DNA of 64,000 nt from positions 2,666,001 to 2,730,000 of the forward strand of contig NC_079887.1 of NCBI RefSeq assembly GCF_029227915.1. Direction: 5' to 3'. Made by a program: the position numbers and the translations under genes. Within the stretch, counting starts at the first letter, position 1. Each line of letters starts with the position of its first letter. The notes beneath the pieces are model-generated. The model searched no databases and had not been told where the DNA came from. It saw only the letters and a list, made by a program, of their open reading frames with translations. Below are positions 49,441 to 61,725 of this stretch, one piece after another. The stretch comes from Hydractinia symbiolongicarpus (lineage: Eukaryota; Cnidaria; Hydrozoa; Anthoathecata; Hydractiniidae).

Positions 49441-52400
49441 GAAATGAGTTTACTTCCTGGGTACTTTCTTTGTATACATTCGACTATACGGGCCAAGCCC
49501 GGGATTTACGGGAAATCGCAGGTTTTCGTTTGCCGGCGATTAAACTTCTTTTATTCAGCGTCTCATCAAAAATGAAAACATTTTTGAAAACTACAAGTCT
49601 CATGCGTTTTAGTGGTGAAAAAGAAATTTAAAAAATCGTTCGGGAAATGAGTTTACTTCCTGGGTACTTTCTTTGTATACATTCGACTATACGGGCCAAG
49701 GTCGGGATTTACGGAAAATCGCGGGATTTCGTTTGCCGGCGATGAAACCTCTTTTATTAAGCGTCTCATCAAAAATGAAAACATTTTTAAAAACTACAAG
49801 TCTCATGGGTTTAGTGGTGAAATAATAATTTAAAAAATCGTTCGAAAAATGAGTTTACACCCCGGGTACTTTCTTTGTAAACTTTTGACTATACGGGCCG
49901 AGTCCGGGATTTACGGGAAATCGCAGGTTTTCGTTTGCCGGCGATTAAACTTCTTTTATTCAGCGTCTCATCAAAAATGAAAACATTTTTGAAAACTACA
50001 AGTCTCATGCGTTTTAGTGGTGAAAAAATAATTTAAAAAATCGCTCGGGAAATGAGTTTACACCCCGGGTACTTTCTTTGTATACTTTTGACTATACGGG
50101 CCGATTCCGGGATTTACGGGAAATCGCAGGTTTTCGTTTGCCGGCGATTAAACTTCTTTTATTCAGCGTCTCATCAAAAATGAAAACATTTTTAAAAACT
50201 ACAAGCCTCATGCGTTTTAGTGGTGAAAAAATAATTTAAAAAATCGTTCGGGAAATGAGTTTACTCCCTGGGTACTTTCTTTGTATACTTTTGACTATAC
50301 GGGCAGAGTACGGGATTTACGGGAAGTCGCGGGTTTTCTTTTGCCAGCGATTAAACTTCTTTTATTCAGCGTCTCATCAAAAATGAAAATATTTTTAAAT
50401 ACTACAAGTCTCATGAGCTTTAGTGGTGAAATAATAATTTAAAAAATCGTTCGGAAAATGAGTTTACACCCTGGGTACTTTCTTTGTATACTTTTGACTA
50501 TGCGGGCCGAGTCCGGGGTTTACGGGAAATAGCGGGTTTTCGTTTGCCGGCGATTAAACTTCTTTTATTTAGCGTCTTATCAAAAATGAAAACATTTTTA
50601 AAAACTACAAGTCTCATGGGCTTTAGTGGTGAAATAATAATTTAAAAAGTCGTTCGGGAAATGAGTTTACACCCCGGATACTTTCTTTGTATACTTTTGA
50701 CTATACGGGCCGAGTCCGGGATTTACGGGAAATCGCAGGTTTTCGTTTGCCGGCGATTAAACTTCTTTTATTCAGCGTCTCATCAAAAATGAAAACATTT
50801 TTGAAAACTACAAGTCTCATGCGTTTTAGTGGCGAAAAAATGAATTAAAAAATCGTTCGGGAAATGAGTTTACTCCCTCGGTACTATCTTTGTATACTTT
50901 TGACTATACGGGCCAAGCCCGGGGAAATCGCGGGTTTTCGTTTGCCGGCGATTAAACCTCTTTCATTAAGCGTCTCATCAGAAATGAAAACATTTTTGAA
51001 AACTACAAGTCTTATGCGTTTTAGTGGTGAAAAAATAATTTAAAAAATCGTTCTGGAAATGAGTTTATTCACAGGGTACTTTCTTTGTATACATTCGACT
51101 ATACGGGCCAAGCCCGGGGAAATCGCGGGTTTTCGTTTGCCGGCGATTAAACCTCTTTCATTAAGCGTCTCATCAAAAATGAAAACATTTTTGAAAACTA
51201 CAAGTCTCATGCGTTTTAGTGGTGAAAAAAAAAATTAAAAAATCGTTCGGGAAATGAGTTTATTTCCTGGGTACTTTCTTTGTATACATTCGACTATACG
51301 GGCCAAGCCCGGGATTTACGGGAAATCGCGGGATTTCGTTTGCCGGCGATTAAACCTCTTTTATTAAGTGTCTCATCAAAAATGAAAACATTTTTAAAAA
51401 CAACAAGTCTCATGGGCTTTAGTGGAGAAATAATAATTTAAAAAATCGTTCGGGAAATGAGTTTACACCCCGGGTACTTTCTTTGTATACTTTTGACTAT
51501 ACAGGCCGAGTCCATGATTTACGGGAAATCGCAGGTTTTCGTTTACCGGCGATTAAACTTCTTTTATTCAGCGTCTCATCAAAAATATAAAGATTTTTGA
51601 AAACTACAAGTCTCATGCGTTTTAGTGGTGAAAAAGAAATTTAAAAAATCGTTCGGGAAATGAGTTTACTTCCTGGGTACTTTCTTTGTATACATTCGAC
51701 TATACGGGCCAAGCCCGGGATTTACGGGAAATCGCGGGATTTCGTTTGCCGGCGATTAAACCTCTTTTATTAAGCGTCTCATCAAAAATGAAAACATTTT
51801 TAAAAACAACAAGTCTCATGGGCTTTAGTGGTGAAATAATAATTTAAAAAATCGTTCGGGAAATGAGTTTACACCCCGGGTACTTTCTTTGTATACTTTT
51901 GACTATACGGGCCGAGTCCGGGATTTACGGGAAATCGCAGGATTTCGTTTGCCGGCGATTAAACTTCTTTTATTCAGCGTCTCATCAAAAATGAAAACAT
52001 TTTTGAAAACTACAAGTCTCATGCGTTTTAGTGGTGAAAAAGAAATTTAAAAAATCGTTCGGGAAATGAGTTTACTTCTTGGGTACTTTCTTTGTATACA
52101 TTCGACTATACGGGCCAAGCCCGGGATTTACGGGAAATCGCGGGATTTCGTTTGCCGGCGATTAAACCTCTTTTAATAAGCGTCCCATCAAAAATGAAAA
52201 CATTTTTAAAAACTACAAGTCTCATGGGCTTTAGTGGTGAAATAATAATTTAAAAAATCGTTCGGGAAATGAGTTTACTTCCTGGGTACTTTCTTTGTAT
52301 ACATTCGACTATACGGGCCAAGCCCGGGATTTACGGGAAATCGCAGGTTTTCGTTTGCCGGCGATTAAACTTCTTTTATTCAGCGTCTCATCAAAAATGA

Positions 52401-52869
52401 AAACATTTTTGAAAACTACAAGTCTCATGCGTTTTAGTGGTGAAAAAGAAATTTAAAAAATCGTTCGGGAAATGAGTTTACTTCCTGGGTACTTTCTTTG
52501 TATACATTCGACTATACGGGCCAAGGTCGGGATTTACGGAAAATCGCGGGATTTCGTTTGCCGGCGATGAAACCTCTTTTATTAAGCGTCTCATCAAAAA
52601 TGAAAACATTTTTAAAAACTACAAGTCTCATGGGTTTAGTGGTGAAATAATAATTTAAAAAATCGTTCGGGAAATGAGTTTACACCCCGGGTACTTTCTT
52701 TGTATACTTTTGACTATACGGGCCGAGTCCATGATTTACCGGAAATCGCAGGTTTTCGTTTACCGGCGATTAAACTTCTTTTATTCAGCGTCTCATCAAA
52801 AATGAAAACATTTTTGAAAACTACAAGTCTCATGCGTTTTAGTGGTGAAAAAGAAATTTAAAAAATCGT

Positions 52870-55800
52870 TAGGGAAATGAGTTTACTTCCTGGGTACTTT
52901 CTTTGTATACATTCGACTATACGGGCCAAGCCCGGGATTTACCGGAAATCGCGGAATTTCGTTTGCCGGCGATTAAACCTCTTTTATTAAGCGTCTCATC
53001 AAAAATGAAAACATTTTTAAAAACAACAAGTCTCATGGGCTTTAGTGGTGAAATAATAATTTAAAAAATCGTTCGGGAAATGAGTTTACACCCCGGGTAC
53101 TTTCTTTGTATACTTTTGACTATACGGGCCGTGTCCGGGATTTACGGGAAATCGCAGGTTTTCGTTTGCCGGCGATTAAACTTCTTTTATTCAGCGTCTC
53201 ATCAAAAATGAAAACATTTTTGAAAACTACAAGTCTCATGCGTTTTAGTGGTGAAAAAGAAATTTAAAAAATCGTTCGGGAAATGAGTTTACTTCCTGGG
53301 TACTTTCTTTGTATACATTCGACTATACCGGCCAAGCCCGGGATTTACGGGAAATCGCGGGATTTCGTTTGCCGGCGATTAAACCTCTTTTAATAAGCGT
53401 CTCATCAAAAATGAAAACATTTTTAAAAACTACAAGTCTCATGGGCTTTAGTGGTGAAATAATAATTTAAAAAATCGTTCGGGAAATGAGTTTACTTCCT
53501 GGGTACTTTCTTTGTATACATTCGACTATACGGGCCAAGCCCGGGATTTACGGGAAATCGCAGGTTTTCGTTTGCCGGCGATTAAGCTTCTTTTATTCAG
53601 CGTCTCATCAAAAATGAAAACATTTTTGAAAACTACAAGTCTCATGGGTTTAGTGGTGAAATAATAATTTAAAAAATCGTTCGAAAAATGAGTTTACACC
53701 CCGGGTACTTTCTTTGTAAACTTTTGACTATACGAGCCGAGTCCGGGATTTACGGGAAATCGCAGGTTTTCGTTTGCCGGCGATTAAACTTCTTTTATTC
53801 AGCGTCTCATCAAAAATGAAAACATTTTTGAAAACTACAAGTCTCATGCGTTTTAGTGGTGAAAAAATAATTTAAAAAATCGTTCGGGAAATGAGTTTAC
53901 ACCCCGGGTACTTTCTTTGTATACTTTTGACTATACGGGCCGATTCCGGGATTTACGGGAAATCGCAGGTTTTCGTTTGCCGGCGATTAAACTTCTTTTA
54001 TTCAGCGTCTTATCAAAAATGAAAACATTTTTGAAAACTACAAGTCTCATGCGTTTTAGTGGTGAAAAAATAATTTAAAAAATCGTTCGGGAAATGAGTT
54101 TACTCCCTGGGTACTTTCTTTGTATACTTTTGACTATACGGGCAGAGTACGGGATTTACCGGAAATCGCGGGATTTCGTTTGCCGGCGATTAAACCTCTT
54201 TTATTAAGCGTCTCATCAAAAATAAAAACATTTTTAAAAACTACAAGTCTCATGGGCTTTAGTGGTGAAATAATAATTTAAAAAATCGTTCGGGAAATGA
54301 GTTTACTTCCTGGGTACTTTCTTTGTATACATTCGACTATACGGGCCAAGCCCGGGATTTACGGGAAATCGCAGGTTTTCGTTTGCCGGCGATTAAGCTT
54401 CTTTTATTCAGCGTCTCATCAAAAATGAAAACATTTTTGAAAACTACAAGTCTCATGGGTTTAGTGGTGAAATAATAATTTAAAAAATCGTTCGAAAAAT
54501 GAGTTTACACCCCGGGTACTTTCTTTGTAAACTTTTGACTATACGAGCCGAGTCCGGGATTTACGGGAAATCGCAGGTTTTCGTTTGCCGGCGATTAAAC
54601 TTCTTTTATTCAGCGTCTCATCAAAAATGAAAACATTTTTGAAAACTACAAGTCTCATGCGTTTTAGTGGTGAAAAAATAATTTAAAAAATCGTTCGGGA
54701 AATGAGTTTACACCCCGGGTACTTTCTTTGTATACTTTTGACTATACGGGCCGATTCCGGGATTTACGGGAAATCGCAGGTTTTCGTTTGCCGGCGATTA
54801 AACTTCTTTTATTCAGCGTCTCATCAAAAATGAAAACATTTTTGAAAACTACAAGTCTCATGCGTTTTAGTGGTGAAAAAATAATTTAAAAAATCGTTCG
54901 GGAAATGAGTTTACTCCCTGGGTACTTTCTTTGTATACTTTTGACTATACGGGCAGAGTACGGGATTTACGGGAAGTCGCGGGTTTTCGTTTGCCAGCGA
55001 TTAAACTTCTTTTATTCAGCGTCTCATCAAAAATGAAAATATTTTTAAATACTACAAGTCTCATGAGCTTTAGTGGTGAAATAATAATTTAAAAAATCGT
55101 TCGGAAAATGAGTTTACACCCCGGGTACTTTCTTTGTATACTTTTGACTATGCGGGCCGAGTCCGGGGTTTACGGGAAGTCGCGGGTTTTCGTTTGCCAG
55201 CGATTATACATCTTTTATTCAGCGTCTCATCAAAAATGAAAATATTTTTAAATACTACAAGTCTCATGCGTTTTAGTGGTGAAAAAAAAAATTTAAAAAT
55301 CGTTCGGGAAATGAGTTTACACCCCGGGTACTTTCTTTGTATACTTTTGACTATACGGGCCGAGTCCGGGATTTACGGGAAATCGCAGGTTTTTGTTTGC
55401 CGGCGATTAAACTTCCTTTATTCAGCGTCTCATCAAAAATGAAAACATTTTTGAAAACTACAAGTCTCATGCGTTTTAGTGGTGAAAAAGAAATATAAAA
55501 AATCGTTCGGGAAATGAGTTTACTTCCTGGGTACTTTCTTTGTGTACATTCGACTATACGGGCCAAGCTCGGGATTTACGGGAAATCGCGGGATTTCGTT
55601 TGCCGGCGATTAAACCTCTTTTATTAAGCGTCTCATCAAAAATGAAAACATTTTTAAAAACTACAAGTCTCATGGGTTTAGTGGTGAAATAATAATTTAA
55701 AAAATCGTTCGGGAAATGAGTTTACACCCCGGGTACTTTCTTTGTATACTTTTGACTATACGGGCCGAGTCCGGGATTTACGGGAAATCGCAGGTTTTCG

Positions 55801-58800
55801 TTTGCCGGCGATTAAACTTCTTTTATTCAGCGTCTCATCAAAAATGAAAACATTTTTGAAAACCACAAGTCTCATGCGTTTTAGTGGTGAAAAAAAAATT
55901 TAAAAAATTGTTCGGGAAATGAGTTTACACCCCGGGTACTTTCTTTGTATACTTTTGACTATACGGGCCGAGTCCGGGATTTACGGGAAATCGCAGGTTT
56001 TCGTTTGCCGGCGATTAAACTTCCTTTATTCAGCGTCTCATCAAAAATGAAAACATTTTTGAAAACTACAAGTCTCATGCGTTTTAGTGGTGAAAAAGAA
56101 ATTTAAAAAATCGTTCGGGAAATGAGTTTACTTCCTGGGTACTTTCTTTGTATACATTCGACTATACGGGCCAAGGTCGGGATTTACGAAAAATCGCGGG
56201 ATTTCGTTTGCCGGCGATTAAACCTCTTTTATTAAGCGTCTCATCAAAAATGAAAACATTTTTAAAAACTACAAGTCTCATGGGTTTAGTGGTGAAATAA
56301 TAATTTAAAAAATCGTTCGGAAAATGAGTTTACACCCCGGGTACTTTCTTTGTAAACTTTTGACTATACGGCCCGAGTCCGGGATTTACGGGAAATCGCA
56401 GGTTTTTGTTTGCCGGCGATTAAACTTCTTTTATTCAGCGTCTCATCAAAAATGAAAACATTTTTGAAAACTACAAGTCTCATGCGTTTTAGTGGTGAAA
56501 AAATAATTTAAAAAATCGTTCGGGAAATGAGTTTACACCCCGGGTACTTTCTTTGTATACTTTTGACTATACGGGCTGATTCCGGGATTTACGGGAAATC
56601 GCAGGTTTTCGTTTGCAGGCGATTAAACTTCTTTTATTCAGCGTCTCATCAAAAATGAAAACATTTTTAAAAACTACAAGTCTCATGGGCTTTAGTGGTG
56701 AAAAAATAATTTAAAAAATCGTTCGGGAAATGAGTTTACACCCCGGGTACTTTCTTTGTATACTTTTGACTATACGGGCCGAGTCCGGGATTTACGGGAA
56801 GTCGCGGGTTTTCGTTTGCCAGCGATTAAACATCTTTTATTCAGCGTCTCATCAAAAATGAAAACATTTTTGAAAACTACAAGTCTCATGCGTTTTAGTG
56901 GTGAAAAAGAAATTTAAAAAATCGTTCGGGAAATGAGTTTACTTCCTGGGTACTTTCTTTGTATACATTCGACTATACGGGCCAAGCCCGGGATTTACCG
57001 GAAATCGCGGAATTTCGTTTGCCGGCGATTAAACCTCTTTTATTAAGCGTCTCATCAAAAATGAAAACATTTTTAAAAACAACAAGTCTCATGGGCTTTA
57101 GTGGTGAAATAATAATTTAAAAAATCGTTCGGGAAATGAGTTTACACCCCGGGTACTTTCTTTGTATACTTTTGACTATACGGGCCGTGTCCGGGATTTA
57201 CGGGAAATCGCAGGTTTTCGTTTGCCGGCGATTAAACTTCTTTTATTCAGCGTCTCATCAAAAATGAAAACATTTTTGAAAACTACAAGTCTCATGCGTT
57301 TTAGTGGTGAAAAAGAAATTTAAAAAATCGTTCGGGAAATGAGTTTACTTCCTGGGTACTTTCTTTGTATACATTCGACTATACCGGCCAAGCCCGGGAT
57401 TTACGGGAAATCGCGGGATTTCGTTTGCCGGCGATTAAACCTCTTTTAATAAGCGTCTCATCAAAAATGAAAACATTTTTAAAAACTACAAGTCTCATGG
57501 GCTTTAGTGGTGAAATAATAATTTAAAAAATCGTTCGGGAAATGAGTTTACTTCCTGGGTACTTTCTTTGTATACATTCGACTATACGGGCCAAGCCCGG
57601 GATTTACGGGAAATCGCAGGTTTTCGTTTGCCGGCGATTAAGCTTCTTTTATTCAGCGTCTCATCAAAAATGAAAACATTTTTGAAAACTACAAGTCTCA
57701 TGGGTTTAGTGGTGAAATAATAATTTAAAAAATCGTTCGAAAAATGAGTTTACACCCCGGGTACTTTCTTTGTAAACTTTTGACTATACGAGCCGAGTCC
57801 GGGATTTACGGGAAATCGCAGGTTTTCGTTTGCCGGCGATTAAACTTCTTTTATTCAGCGTCTCATCAAAAATGAAAACATTTTTGAAAACTACAAGTCT
57901 CATGCGTTTTAGTGGTGAAAAAATAATTTAAAAAATCGTTCGGGAAATGAGTTTACTTCCTGGGTACTTTCTTTGTATACATTCGACTATACGGGCCAAG
58001 CCCGGGATTTACCGGAAATCGCGGAATTTCGTTTGCCGGCGATTAAACCTCTTTTATTAAGCGTCTCATCAAAAATGAAAACATTTTTAAAAACAACAAG
58101 TCTCATGGGCTTTAGTGGTGAAATAATAATTTAAAAAATCGTTCGGGAAATGAGTTTACACCCCGGGTACTTTCTTTGTATACTTTTGACTATACGGGCC
58201 GTGTCCGGGATTTACGGGAAATCGCAGGTTTTCGTTTGCCGGCGATTAAACTTCTTTTATTCAGCGTCTCATCAAAAATGAAAACATTTTTGAAAACTAC
58301 AAGTCTCATGCGTTTTAGTGGTGAAAAAGAAATTTAAAAAATCGTTCGGGAAATGAGTTTACTTCCTGGGTACTTTCTTTGTATACATTCGACTATACCG
58401 GCCAAGCCCGGGATTTACGGGAAATCGCGGGATTTCGTTTGCCGGCGATTAAACCTCTTTTAATAAGCGTCTCATCAAAAATGAAAACATTTTTAAAAAC
58501 TACAAGTCTCATGGGCTTTAGTGGTGAAATAATAATTTAAAAAATCGTTCGGGAAATGAGTTTACTTCCTGGGTACTTTCTTTGTATACATTCGACTATA
58601 CGGGCCAAGCCCGGGATTTACGGGAAATCGCAGGTTTTCGTTTGCCGGCGATTAAGCTTCTTTTATTCAGCGTCTCATCAAAAATGAAAACATTTTTGAA
58701 AACTACAAGTCTCATGGGTTTAGTGGTGAAATAATAATTTAAAAAATCGTTCGAAAAATGAGTTTACACCCCGGGTACTTTCTTTGTAAACTTTTGACTA

Positions 58801-61725
58801 TACGAGCCGAGTCCGGGATTTACGGGAAATCGCAGGTTTTCGTTTGCCGGCGATTAAACTTCTTTTATTCAGCGTCTCATCAAAAATGAAAACATTTTTG
58901 AAAACTACAAGTCTCATGCGTTTTAGTGGTGAAAAAATAATTTAAAAAATCGTTCGGGAAATGAGTTTACACCCCGGGTACTTTCTTTGTATACTTTTGA
59001 CTATACGGGCCGATTCCGGGATTTACGGGAAATCGCAGGTTTTCGTTTGCCGGCGATTAAACTTCTTTTATTCAGCGTCTTATCAAAAATGAAAACATTT
59101 TTGAAAACTACAAGTCTCATGCGTTTTAGTGGTGAAAAAATAATTTAAAAAATCGTTCGGGAAATGAGTTTACTCCCTGGGTACTTTCTTTGTATACTTT
59201 TGACTATACGGGCAGAGTACGGGATTTACCGGAAATCGCGGGATTTCGTTTGCCGGCGATTAAACCTCTTTTATTAAGCGTCTCATCAAAAATAAAAACA
59301 TTTTTAAAAACTACAAGTCTCATGGGCTTTAGTGGTGAAATAATAATTTAAAAAATCGTTCGGGAAATGAGTTTACTTCCTGGGTACTTTCTTTGTATAC
59401 ATTCGACTATACGGGCCAAGCCCGGGATTTACGGGAAATCGCAGGTTTTCGTTTGCCGGCGATTAAGCTTCTTTTATTCAGCGTCTCATCAAAAATGAAA
59501 ACATTTTTGAAAACTACAAGTCTCATGGGTTTAGTGGTGAAATAATAATTTAAAAAATCGTTCGAAAAATGAGTTTACACCCCGGGTACTTTCTTTGTAA
59601 ACTTTTGACTATACGAGCCGAGTCCGGGATTTACGGGAAATCGCAGGTTTTCGTTTGCCGGCGATTAAACTTCTTTTATTCAGCGTCTCATCAAAAATGA
59701 AAACATTTTTGAAAACTACAAGTCTCATGCGTTTTAGTGGTGAAAAAATAATTTAAAAAATCGTTCGGGAAATGAGTTTACACCCCGGGTACTTTCTTTG
59801 TATACTTTTGACTATACGGGCCGATTCCGGGATTTACGGGAAATCGCAGGTTTTCGTTTGCCGGCGATTAAACTTCTTTTATTCAGCGTCTCATCAAAAA
59901 TGAAAACATTTTTGAAAACTACAAGTCTCATGCGTTTTAGTGGTGAAAAAATAATTTAAAAAATCGTTCGGGAAATGAGTTTACTCCCTGGGTACTTTCT
60001 TTGTATACTTTTGACTATACGGGCAGAGTACGGGATTTACGGGAAGTCGCGGGTTTTCGTTTGCCAGCGATTAAACTTCTTTTATTCAGCGTCTCATCAA
60101 AAATGAAAATATTTTTAAATACTACAAGTCTCATGAGCTTTAGTGGTGAAATAATAATTTAAAAAATCGTTCGGAAAATGAGTTTACACCCCGGGTACTT
60201 TCTTTGTATACTTTTGACTATGCGGGCCGAGTCCGGGGTTTACGGGAAGTCGCGGGTTTTCGTTTGCCAGCGATTATACATCTTTTATTCAGCGTCTCAT
60301 CAAAAATGAAAATATTTTTAAATACTACAAGTCTCATGCGTTTTAGTGGTGAAAAAAAAAATTTAAAAATCGTTCGGGAAATGAGTTTACACCCCGGGTA
60401 CTTTCTTTGTATACTTTTGACTATACGGGCCGAGTCCGGGATTTACGGGAAATCGCAGGTTTTTGTTTGCCGGCGATTAAACTTCCTTTATTCAGCGTCT
60501 CATCAAAAATGAAAACATTTTTGAAAACTACAAGTCTCATGCGTTTTAGTGGTGAAAAAGAAATTTAAAAAATCGTTCGGGAAATGAGTTTACTTCCTGG
60601 GTACTTTCTTTGTGTACATTCGACTATACGGGCCAAGCTCGGGATTTACGGGAAATCGCGGGATTTCGTTTGCCGGCGATTAAACCTCTTTTATTAAGCG
60701 TCTCATCAAAAATGAAAACATTTTTAAAAACTACAAGTCTCATGGGTTTAGTGGTGAAATAATAATTTAAAAAATCGTTCGGGAAATGAGTTTACACCCC
60801 GGGTACTTTCTTTGTATACTTTTGACTATACGGGCCGAGTCCGGGATTTACGGGAAATCGCAGGTTTTCGTTTGCCGGCGATTAAACTTCTTTTATTCAG
60901 CGTCTCATCAAAAATGAAAACATTTTTGAAAACCACAAGTCTCATGCGTTTTAGTGGTGAAAAAAAAACTTAAAAAATTGTTCGGGAAATGAGTTTACAC
61001 CCCGGGTACTTTCTTTGTATACTTTTGACTATACGGGCCGAGTCCGGGATTTACGGGAAATCGCAGGTTTTCGTTTGCCGGCGATTAAACTTCCTTTATT
61101 CAGCGTCTCATCAAAAATGAAAACATTTTTGAAAACTACAAGTCTCATGCGTTTTAGTGGTGAAAAAGAAATTTAAAAAATCGTTCGGGAAATGAGTTTA
61201 CTTCCTGGGTACTTTCTTTGTATACATTCGACTATACGGGCCAAGGTCGGGATTTACGAAAAATCGCGGGATTTCGTTTGCCGGCGATTAAACCTCTTTT
61301 ATTAAGCGTCTCATCAAAAATGAAAACATTTTTAAAAACTACAAGTCTCATGGGTTTAGTGGTGAAATAATAATTTAAAAAATCGTTCGGAAAATGAGTT
61401 TACACCCCGGGTACTTTCTTTGTAAACTTTTGACTATACGGCCCGAGTCCGGGATTTACGGGAAATCGCAGGTTTTTGTTTGCCGGCGATTAAACTTCTT
61501 TTATTCAGCGTCTCATCAAAAATGAAAACATTTTTGAAAACTACAAGTCTCATGCGTTTTAGTGGTGAAAAAATAATTTAAAAAATCGTTCGGGAAATGA
61601 GTTTACACCCCGGGTACTTTCTTTGTATACTTTTGACTATACGGGCTGATTCCGGGATTTACGGGAAATCGCAGGTTTTCGTTTGCAGGCGATTAAACTT
61701 CTTTTATTCAGCGTCTCATCAAAAA
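52870..61725 (+). repeat. 5,070-bp (25-monomer) duplication with nested copies
   Basis: GGCCGTGTCCGGG is at about 53128, 57184 and 58198. The first-to-third offset is 5070 bp and the second-to-third is 1014. The 55134 monomer recurs at 60204, again 5070. The long match runs from about 52.87-56.65 kb to 57.94-61.72 kb. The 1.3 kb between holds a further partial copy. Inside, ATTAAGCTTC variants at 53585 and 54396 show an 811-bp sub-duplication. Private variants include TTGTAAACTTTTG, TCGAAAAATGAG, GGGCAGAGTACGGG, GATTATACATC and AAACCACAAG. Differences between copies are very few (e.g. GAAATATAAAAA near 55492 against GAAATTTAAAAA near 60562). Confidence 0.87.

Larger units (their letters stand above)
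23670..51125 (+). repeat. Zone of short-form monomers (8-bp deletion)
   Basis: In most monomers CCCGGG is followed by ATTTACGGGAAATCG. In this subfamily the sequence reads CCCGGGGAAATCG, eight bases shorter, consistent with slippage between the two nearby GGGA repeats. I see it near 23680, 24683, 24882, 25887, 26081, 29321, 32558, 33158, 36803, 38216, 38410, 39418, 40020, 40215, 40410, 41417, 46884, 47089, 48291, 50917 and 51116. It was not seen before about 23.67 kb or after about 51.12 kb. Many of these monomers also have CCTCGGTACTATC or TATTCACAGGG upstream. Confidence 0.8.
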
